Source: Dromiciops gliroides
Lineage: Eukaryota > Chordata > Mammalia > Microbiotheria > Microbiotheriidae
DNA: 64,000 bases
Assembly (NCBI RefSeq): GCF_019393635.1
Contig: NC_057866.1
Coordinates: 2,119,001-2,183,000 of the forward strand
Reading direction: 5' to 3'
Below, piece by piece: positions 55,431 through 64,000 of the stretch. Within the stretch, counting starts at the first letter, position 1. Every line of letters starts with the position of its first letter. The translations under genes and the position numbers were made by a program. The notes beneath the pieces were generated by a model. It had not been told where the DNA came from and did no database searches. It saw nothing but the letters and a program-made list of their open reading frames with translations.

Positions 55431-58320
55431 TCGGTCTGTCCCTTCCCTCTTAATGGTCCCTACAAGCGTCCCTAGGCCGTGGGGCCGCCATGTCCAAAGT
55501 GTCACTGGGGCCAGCCAACAGTCACACAGAATCATGTGACATATGGGGAAACTGAGGCCCAGAAGGGCAGGGCCTTCCCCAAAGTCACATCCTAAGCCTT
55601 CACTGCCGGCCAGCTGACAGCCATTTCCTTCCTGCTCAATTTAATTGAATCATTTCCATTGACCCTCCAGCTGCTTATTGGTTAGCAGTTGCAGCCAATC
55701 TGTTGATTGGTTGGTGAAAGCAGGGCGCAGGTCCTTGCCCGCTTCACCTTCAAATGCTATTGGTTGTGTCTGGGCTCCAGCTCCAGGGGAGCCCCGTGCC
55801 CTCTTCCACCGGGGTGCCAACGACATGGCCAAGACAGGGAGGGCCAAGCTGGAAATCCTGGCTCTTGGAGAACCTTGACTGGGGGCATGGGGGGAAGAGA
55901 TGAACATTGGAGGCCAGTGGCTTCCATTCTTCATCCCCACTCAGCCTGGCACTCGGCCCCACTTGGGCACAACTGTGCCGCCTTGGGTGGTAGGGGAAGC
56001 TGGGAGCCGGCATGAAACCCCGTCATGGGCACATGCTTAGCCCAGGGGCCAGACTGGGGGGAGGGAGGGGATGTTGTTCTAGGTAGTCCTCTCAAAGGAG
56101 GGGCACCTACTCACCCCCCCCATCCCCTACATAACTGCCCTGTAGAGCAAGTACACCTGCTTCTGGGTATTGGCGCCTGGGGTGCCCCCACGGGCAGAGA
56201 AGGGGGCATCAGTCTGTCTGAGGCTGCTGTCAGACCCCTGGGAAGAGGAGAGCTTGCACTATGCCCCCCTCTCTCTTCTGACCCTGCCCTCACCCCCTCA
56301 CGCCTGGCGCTGCCTGCCTCATTCTCTCCCCTTCAGGAGCAAGCACGAGCTGCTCTGCTTAGGGCTCAGAGACCCTCAGGGGCTGCTCCTCCTTCCCATC
56401 TCACTCCCCTACACGTCCCCCTCCCTTCCACAAACAAGGGCCCTCTGGGCATCTCCTCTTGTCTGGGATGCTCCCCTTCCTCTTCTGGGCCCCTTGGCAC
56501 CAGAGCCTGCCTCTGTTCATCGTGCCCATCACCCCTGGCCCAAGCCATTTATCCAGAGCAGTCTGCACTCTCTCCCCCATTAGCCAGGGAGCTCTGGGCT
56601 AAGGCAGGGGTGTCTTTCTTAGTATCCCTTACACTTGGCACAATGCCTGCTGTATCCTGGGTGCTTAATAAGCTACACATAGTAGGTGCTTAATAAATGC
56701 TTGTTACCCGACTGGCAGAGGAGTTAGCCCATGCCGTGGGCCCCCTGAGGACCTCAGACCCTCTTTGGGTACAAGCTTTCAGGGGAACTGTAGGCCCTCC
56801 ACCTACTTGTCCCGTCCTGCTTAGCCTCATCTACACTTTACTACCTGTAGTCTGAGCTAGAAGCCCAAGCCTCCAAACTTCACCCCCGAATCGTGAGGTT
56901 CTCGGCGTTGCCCTGCAGCTGTTGCCACACACTCCTACCCCCTCGCCCCTCCCCACCTCTTGGGTCTCCCTCTCTCTCCTGCCATCACATTCATGCTCCC
57001 CACTTCAGGGATACCTCCCCCCACAAGGGACCAGGATGTGTAACTCTGGCCATGCCACACCCAAGCCACCCAGGTGGATGGACAAAGCTGCCCCCAAGCT
57101 TCCTACCCCATCTGCAATGTGAGGCTGAAGTGCAGCATTGCCATGGGGTGGCTGGCCAGCAGTGGGTCCTCTCTAAGACAGAGCAGGTGGGCCTAGTGGG
57201 CCACCAGCTCATTGGGAGGCTGCACCTCAGGTCAAGGCTGCCTTAAGGCGTGGTGTCTAGGACGCTGCCCAGCTGGGCGGTCAGCTGGTCAAGAAGACCT
57301 GCCTCTGACACTCATCAGCTGCATGACCCAGGACATGACTGAGGCCGTCTGAGCCTCCAACATCTCATTGGGTTGTAAGGAACGTCAGTCCTCAGCCTCA
57401 CACAGCCTCACAACACTTGCGGCCTTGGTTCTGGGTCCAAACCACTAGACCTCCTGTGGGCCAGCTGGGTCACCCATGAGTGTCTCATCTCTGGGGACAG
57501 GAGGCTGGTTTTTCCAGCATAATGGGCACCATCTGAGGGGTGTTCTGTCTCTTTCCTTAAGTGGAGACTGGGAGGGGTGTTGGGGAGGAGTGGGGGGAGG
57601 CAGAAGACCCCAAGGCCGGGCCTGTCTGTGGCCTTGGGGAGAGGACAAATGAGCTGGATTCCAACCAGGGGGATGCCACCTTTGGGGAAGGACAGTGCTC
57701 AGTGTGTGGCAGCACCTGCCCCAGAATGAGGCCTCCCAATGGCTCCAGTCTGAACAGAAACCTCACCTCGATCCTGGCTGGAGCCCGGCTCTGGAGATCA
57801 CCAGGAACAGGGGCCTCACTACCTGCCCCCAGGCAGCTCCTCCCTCCCTGGGCAGCTTCTGGCCTGACAACTGCCTAACCCTGCCTCTGGCACCTTCCCC
57901 CTTGGGTCCTGCCTTTGCCCTCTGGGGCCAAGCTGAGCAAAGCTGGCTCCCCCTCTCCAAGCTGGAAGCCGGCAAGTAGCCCCCCGATCTCCTGTCCAGA
58001 CTACACAGCCCACCTTCACCTGAGGCAAGGCTCTGTTAGGAGGAAGGTGCTGTGAAGGCTATGTCAGAAGGTCTCCCCTAGCTCTGCTCCCAGGGCCGGG
58101 GCACCCCCAGGCCTCAGCTGTGGCTGCACCACGGACAGGCCCTGACACCCCTTGGCCCTGCTCCAGCTAGGACATCACCACCTCCAGAAGCTTGCTCAAC
58201 ACTTCCTGCAGGGTCTGAGGTTTTTCTTCATAAATTATTTTCCTTTTTTTGAGTTGATTTTTAAAGAGAACAAAACACCCCCCCCCACCCCACACCCCAC
58301 CCCGCCAAACCTCAGCCTGT
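55431..58320. other. TNNI2-LSP1 spacer
   Basis: No gene is seen. An L2 3' relic lies at about 56330-56705 (GGTGCTTAATAAATGCTTG). Confidence 0.5.
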
Positions 58321-58324
58321 AATA

Positions 58325-58345
58325 GCGGAAGGAGGAAGTAGGACT
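58325..58345 (+). promoter_or_regulatory. PU.1/ETS-type site upstream of LSP1 exon
   Basis: GGAGGAAGTA at 58331-58340, preceded by GCGGAAG, lies about 160 bp upstream of the LSP1 ATG. It matches the PU.1/ETS core GAGGAAGT expected for a leukocyte promoter. No TATA box is evident. Confidence 0.4.
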
Positions 58346-58406
58346 GTCCTGAATAAGTCACACCCGCCCCTGAGCAGGAGCCCACAGGCCCGCACACACC
58401 TGCACG

Positions 58407-58408
<2 letters not shown>

Positions 58409-58443
<35 letters not shown>
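58409..58443. repeat. (CA)n microsatellite upstream of LSP1 exon
   Basis: About 17 CA units end 55 bp before the ATG. Confidence 0.95.
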
Positions 58444-58445
<2 letters not shown>

Positions 58446-58497
58446 CCCACCACCCAGCACCCCGCCCCAGCAGGCCCACACGGACAGGCCAGGGTCA

Positions 58498-58574
58498 ATG
58501 GCGGAGGCAGAGATGGACCGGGACCCAACAGAGGGCGGCCCTGATGAGGAACAGCAGCTGCTGGTGGAAACTGG
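58498..58574 (+). CDS. LSP1: Probable LSP1 first coding exon (partial gene)
   Basis: LSP1 is a leukocyte F-actin-binding cytoskeletal protein. The exon has an ATG followed by 25 codons, MAEAEMDRDPTEGG... with an acidic DEEQQLLVETG end, and the donor G|GTAAGG. Human LSP1 also starts MAEA and has a short acidic first exon (REELLGPTAQ). The position directly after TNNI2 on the same strand is where LSP1 lies in human. The N-terminus is too short and variable for homology alone, so synteny carries much of the call. No second exon matching the human WSVEDEEE start was found before 64000; the gene continues beyond the window. Confidence 0.72.
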
Positions 58575-61500
58575 GTAAGGAAGGCCCTGGTGGCGCTGGC
58601 CAGCCCCAGGATGCTCCCTCACAGTCAGAGGACCAGTGGCCCGATTCTGGCCCAGTGCTTCCTGCATTTTTGGTCCTTCTGTGAAATGTGGGGGTTACAC
58701 TAGGGAGCCTCCAGTTCCTGCCAGTTCCTAGTCTCTGGCCACCCCGGGAGGCCTTTCTCCTTCCCTTCTACCCGGCTTCTCTGGTCAAAAAGGGGCCAGG
58801 CATGTCCGACCTGGAAAGCAGGAGACTCAGGGCGGGGGGCAGAGGGATGTGCCCAAGAGGCTCTGGTCTCGGGGGGAGCAGACTCGTGCTCCTTGGCTCC
58901 GACTGGCAATGAGTGGAGGCTGCAGATGGAGGGAGTGCCTCCCTCCGCGGAGGGATTCAAGCAGAGGGAAGGGCTCTGTCGGGCATGGTGTGGAGGGAGC
59001 GGAGTCTCTTGGGGGCCTGGGTTGGACCCACTGGCCATCTTGGGGTGTAGGTGACCTGGATGCTTTAGTGGAGACTCTTCAGGGACAGTGATTGGCTCCA
59101 GGGGCTCCTCCAACGCTGAGATGCTCTTCTGAGCCTGTGGGAGTCAGGGGAGGATAGAAGCATTTCTATGAGCACTTGTTCTTATTTTACACTTGAGGAA
59201 ACTGAGGCAAGCAGCAGCTAGGTGACTTGCCCAGGCTCACACAGTGCACAAGTAGCTGAGGCCAGCTTTTTTCTCAGGTCTTCCTGACTCCAGACCCAGA
59301 GCTCTATCCATTGCATCAGCAGCCAGTGGAGAACACTCCCAGGGTGGGGTGGGGAGGGGAGGAGAGCCCTGGGATGCGGCTCTCACATCTTGGCCCGCTG
59401 GGCACAGCCTGGGCCGGCTCTGGTGTCTGGGCCTTGGCTGGGAAAGAATGGGCCCCCCTTGCTAGGCTAAGTCAAGCCTGAGAGCTGGTGATAGGCAGAA
59501 CATGGCTCGAGGGGAAAGGGGGAAGGAAGGTAGGCTTCAGGAGGGGGAAGAAGGACCCAGATCTCCCAGCCGACCCCCAAGAGGCCCAGGAAGGGCCAGG
59601 CACGGCCTCTGCTGTGGCTGGAGGAAGTGCTGCCTGGGAGACAGGGAGGGCTAGTTCCTGTTATTATTTCCTCCCACCGCCAGCCCAAACCGGGGCAGGG
59701 CCCAGGTCTCTCCTACATCCCCCTGTGGGTGTCTTGGCCGCAGCTTCTCCAAGCCTCCTCCGTTTTCCTAATGCCAGGGTCAGAGCAGGTCGAGGATGCC
59801 CTGCCCCATCTTGGCCCCCTGGCCTGGGCTGGGGGAGGCCGGGACTAACTCCTTTGGCCTCAGTAGCCCAGCACAAACGTGGGCTGATTGTATGGATGCC
59901 AAGGTCTTTGAAAGGTTTCACATTGGCGGTCAGCCCTGGCATGCCAGGAGCCTGAGCTAACCGATCCCTTGGCCCTATCTACCCATGTTACAGAGGTGGA
60001 GACTGAGGCATCCCAGACTGGGAAAGGGCCTGGCCCAAGGTCCCAAAGTCCTGACCCAAACCCTGCCCTCCTGCTGCTCCAGGGAGCTGAATGGGAGTGG
60101 GCCAGAGGGAGGCCCGTCCGTCAGCCACGCTAAAGTTGGTCAGCAGCCTAGGCCAGCTGAATGTATTTCAGGGATAAACTGTGTCATTGCCACTTGGGGA
60201 AAGGAGACATTGGTGTGGAGTGGGGTGATACAGGTTCTAGGGAGAGCTTCTGTGGAATCTTGAAGGGGGGGACCCAGGGAAAAGCACAATGGCGGTGGGG
60301 GGGGGCTGGCACCAAGAATGGTGCCCCTGGCTGGAGGTGGGGGTCGGGCAAAGTGGGTGAGGAGCTTCTTTGGCCACCCCAGGGGAGCAGTGGGAGAAAG
60401 AAGGCAGGAGAGGTTGGGCGTGGTGCTGACTGTACAAGGCCTTGAATGCCAGGCTGAGGTATTGAGACCCGATCTCACGGCTGACCCAGTTGCTAGTCTG
60501 AATGTTTCCAGAAGTCCAAAGGTTCCTGCTCCTTGTTTTGGGGAGTGGTCTATCTGCCCAGACTTACCTGTGGCCAGCATGGAGGGCCCTGTGGGCCCAG
60601 ACCTGAGGGAAAGAAGGATTCTAGGGGGGTTCTGGCCCCTGGCCCCTGGGTGGCTCCATTGGCCATTAGCACCCCAATAACCCATGAGGAGGCTCTCAGC
60701 TCCCAGAGGGGGGACAGTGCACCCCCCAATCCCTCCCCAACATGTCCCACCATTCTTGGATTGGGGTGTGGCTCTGGCTGGGTAAAGGGTAAGCACCCTG
60801 AGGACAGTGCTCAGGGCATTAAGCTGACCTCTCTGAGCCTCAGTTTCCCAGTCTGCACAGGCCCCTCACAGGGCCACAAAGAGGCAGGGAAATGTTCAGC
60901 AAGTGTCCGAGGGGCTTGGGGATGGCACGTAGGGCTCCCGGAGCTAGTGACAGATGCTCTCTTGAGCTTGAGTTCTCAGGACAGCTGCCCGGCCCCAGCA
61001 GCTTTCCCCCCCTCAGGCAGAGTCTAACGTCACCAGAGTGGGTGGCTGGTGCCAGCGGCCCTGTCCCCGATGTCCTCGTCCTTCTCGGGCTCACATGTTG
61101 CCCATGAATGGACATGGACTCGGGTCAGGGGCACAGCCCCCCCCAGCCCGTCTTCCTTGGCCTCCTCCTTACCCCACCCTCCCCATCTTTCAGCTGTTGT
61201 GAATTCCTCAGATCCCTGGGTGAGCCAGCAGCACCCATCCAAAGTGGGCCTGTTGCTAAGGGGGCTCCGGGCCAGGGAAGGAAAAGGGGCCAAGACACTG
61301 AGCCTTCTGAATGTCTCAGGCTTCTTTGGAAGCTGATTCCAAGAGGCCGGGGCCAGGGGAGGGGGAAACGTTCCTGGGTGCACCTGTGTTCCTTCCATCA
61401 AGAAAATGGGGCCCAGGAAGGGCAGGGCCAGGGGGTGTCTTGCTTGGATTATTTCTAGCTAGCCAGGCTGTGGACAAATGAGGCATTTGGGGAGAAATCC

Positions 61501-62499
61501 CCCAGGGACCTCAAAAAGGAAGAGAAAAAGCAAGGAGGGGGAGAGAGGGGAGAGACAGAGACTCCTGGGGTAAGAACTGAGGCCAGCCTGGACGCCCCTC
61601 GCCCCCGGGGGGTGATGTCACCCACCCTTTTCCCGCTCCCCTTCACAATGCAGAACTGAGACACATCAGGCCTTCAGAATGAAACTGAGATCCAGACATT
61701 AGCCTGGAGAAATGGGACTTTTTCATAGGAGGGAAATGGGATTTCTCAAGGCCTCTGTCAGGTTGACGTGAGCAGAAAATTCCCTGTCCCCCTCCCTGCA
61801 GTGGCGGGGGGGATCTTAACCATGGCCTCCATTAGCTGTCCCAGCCCCCGTGACCTCATTCCCAGGCGCACCAGAGCTGGGGCAGAAATGTCAAGCTAGG
61901 GAGGATCTGAGAATAAGAGCAAGGCAACCTGGGTAAAAAGAGGCCCTTCCCTCTCCCCAACTTCCCCATCTCTGTGGGGGCCGCCAGGGCTGCCCGGTCA
62001 CGGAATCACCCCGGACGTTTCCCAGAATCCAAGAATTCTGGGTCTAGGGAGCCCCCATCTTGCCCGACCTCCATGGGAACATGGGACCTCCAAGGCTTCC
62101 TTCTGCCAGGCGGGCACCCCAACGCTCAGGCAGTCCCAGTGGGAGATGCTGGAGGAGGAGGTGGTAGTCACGAGCCTGAGCTCTGCCAGCCAGTACCCGT
62201 ATGACCTTGGACAAGTCACAGGATCCCCCCCCCTGTAAATCCAAGGGGTCGAACAAGGCAGTCTCTGAGGTCCCTGAGTCTTCCCCACCTAAAACCTATT
62301 GTTGGCTCTATTTTGTCAGACCAGATGCAGCCCCAGGAGCTGGACATGCAGAGGCCCCTCACTTTCAGCTCCTTCTTACTGTATTTCTCAAGCCAGGACC
62401 ATTCTCTATGATGAGCTGGGCCCAGGCCGGGACTCCAGTCCCTTGAGAACAGGCTAGAACTCTTGGGCAAATCTCCAAGTCCTGCCCTTTGGCTCCAAA
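58575..62499 (+). other. LSP1 intron 1, no exon seen
   Basis: A MIR relic in minus orientation lies at 59165-59330 (GTGACTTGCCCAGGCTCACA). The rest is unique-looking GC-rich sequence. A G-run lies near 60295-60306. Confidence 0.45.
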
Positions 62500-62790
62500 A
62501 TCAACATCATCAGCACAAGGTGGGGAGAGGGCTAGGCAGAAGTTTATCAGAAAAAGATCTGGGGGTGTGAGTGGACCACAAGCTCAACCAGCGTCAACAG
62601 CACAATATGGCAGCCAAGAAGGCTGGTGCCATTTTAGATTGCATGAAGAAGGAAGGGTACAGAGCCCAGGAGTAGGGAGGTGAAAGTGCCAAGGGCCTCA
62701 CTCTGGTCAAACCTCAAGGGCAGTGTTGTTTCCAGTCGAGATCATCAGTGCTCATCTTAGGGCCTGGAATCCATGGAGAGGTAGGAAGCC
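62500..62790 (+). mobile_element. CR1/L3-type LINE fragment
   Basis: GATCTGGGGGTGTGAGTGGA, CCACAAGCTCAACCAGCGTC and AAGAAGGCTGGTGCCATTTT follow CR1 ORF2 text. Ancient, 5' and 3' incomplete. Confidence 0.7.
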
Positions 62791-63257
62791 CTTCTGAACT
62801 TTGATGATACAGGCTCAGCTGAGGGAGCTGCCTCCTCAGAGAAGCGTTCTGTGATTGCCTCAGGGGAAGCACTCTGGCTCTGGGATATCTGTGTATCCTC
62901 CAGGCACCTTGGATTGGCTTCCCCCATAGCTGCTATCCCCCAGCCCTTTCTCTCTGCATCCCTACCTGGGGCATGGGCCCTGAAGAGAGGACTCCAAGAT
63001 CAGAGACTGGGAGGAGTCTGGGGAGAATCTGATTGACCTTGTTAGATAGAAGGGGAGCCTGCGGCCCAAAGTGCTCCAGTTTTAGTCCAAATAAACTCTC
63101 AGATTTGGGTTGGCTGCCACCTATGGGGCCCTGAGGTCTGATGACAGGGACAGCTAAGCAGGTAGGATTCTGTAGGGAGTGGCCCTAGGCCCGGGCCCCA
63201 AGAGTGACCCCTTCAAAGCCTGTTTCCCTACTCCTACCCCAGACTTCCCTTGTTCTT

Positions 63258-63424
63258 TTTCTTCTTCTTCTGGGCAATGAGGGTTAAGTGACTTGTCCAG
63301 GGTCACACAGCTAGTAAGTGTCAAGTGTCTGAGGTAAGATTTGAACTCAGGTCCTCCTGAATCCAGGGCTGGTGCTTTTATCCACTGCACCTCCTAGCTG
63401 CCCCCCCACCCCCCCCACACACAC
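63258..63424 (-). mobile_element. Short SINE in LSP1 intron 1
   Basis: It ends CTCCTAGCTGCCCCCC and a (CA)/C-run follows. A perfect 15-bp duplication, ACTTCCCTTGTTCTT, lies at 63243-63257 and 63425-63439. Confidence 0.93.
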
Positions 63425-63538
63425 ACTTCCCTTGTTCTTAGAAAGGAACTAAACACACTTTGTTTCCTAGTGGAGTCTCTGAGATCTGTTCCCCCCACCC
63501 AATCCCTCTTGCCCAGTTAAGACGCAGGTGTCCCTTTC

Positions 63539-63555
63539 GACCACCAGAGGGCTCA
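63539..63555 (+). promoter_or_regulatory. CTCF-like motif in LSP1 intron 1
   Basis: GACCACCAGAGGGCTCA carries the CCACCAGAGGGC core of CTCF sites. Confidence 0.4.
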
Positions 63556-64000
63556 CTCCCCTCGTCCCTGACTCCCCAGCTCACCTGCCCAGACCTATCT
63601 CTGCAGATCCCTTGGGACAAGCCCATGCAGTGAGGGCTGGGAGGGACCTCAGAGGCCACGGGTCCCAGAGGACAAGGGACTTGCTCAGGGTCTTGGTGTC
63701 GGTAACAGAGAAATTGTTCCAACTCTTCCAAACTCAGGGGTCTCTCCACCGCCACTGTGGGCCACAGGGCTGACCGTCACTGTGTCCGTGTGTGGGTGTC
63801 GGGGTGAGATTCTGGCTCCGACAAAAACCATCTCCATCCCCCTCAACTGGTGGGTCAGGTCCCACAGGCCCAGGCCAGAGAGCAAGGGGAGGGGGTGCAG
63901 CAGAGGGGGGCCTAGGGAAGCGGCAAAGGAAGCGCTGTCATTGAACCAAAGAAAGTGGCGGGGGTGTCCCAGTCAATGGTGAAGGGAGGGGAGCAGGAGG

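Noticed and set aside
58575-64000. Further LSP1 exons
   Set aside because: No segment resembling the human second exon (WSVEDEEE) or later acidic exons was found between splice sites.

Overview
The window is vertebrate nuclear DNA, almost certainly from a marsupial. The dispersed repeats point there: many copies of a short SINE with an A-rich tail that begins GGGGCAGCTAGGTGG, a longer CORE-type SINE with a CAAATGGGGTCAC 3' part, a LINE-1 whose 3' end is the type I remember from opossum-like genomes, and old L2, MIR and CR1/L3 relics. I cannot tell the species.

Four genes can be read, and all are split by GT-AG introns. (1) A minus-strand cytosolic 5'-nucleotidase I (cN-I, NT5C1 family) gene at 24.1-31.2 kb has six coding exons and encodes 315 residues. 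(2) SYT8, synaptotagmin 8, lies on the plus strand at 40.08-44.63 kb with eight coding exons and 393 residues. (3) TNNI2, fast skeletal troponin I, lies on the plus strand at 49.75-54.96 kb. It encodes 182 residues, includes a 7-nt microexon, and has a probable noncoding first exon near 48.96-49.02 kb. (4) A probable first coding exon of LSP1 lies at 58.5 kb, and the rest of that gene runs off the right edge. SYT8-TNNI2-LSP1 is the order on human 11p15.5, on the CTSD side of the H19/IGF2 imprinted domain. CTSD itself is not seen.

Layout: 1-24 kb has no recognisable gene. It holds two long polypurine tracts, an L1 3' end, two solo-LTR-like retroviral fossils, nested SINEs, and L2 and CR1 relics. 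From 24 to 31 kb is the cN-I gene, with a CpG-rich patch and a CTCF-like motif in one intron and a TGAA/TGAG array in another. From 31 to 40 kb are diverged tandem repeats, a nested L1 cluster and a C-rich minisatellite just upstream of SYT8. From 40 to 55 kb SYT8 and TNNI2 sit in tandem with several intronic minisatellites. From 55 to 64 kb is the TNNI2-LSP1 spacer followed by LSP1 intron 1.

The genes do not form one pathway: nucleotide catabolism, membrane trafficking, muscle thin filament and leukocyte cytoskeleton are simply neighbours. The main observation is a catalytically intact cN-I gene between the expected CTSD position and SYT8, where from memory the human map has no NT5C1 gene. 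It may be a third vertebrate cN-I paralog lost in eutherians.
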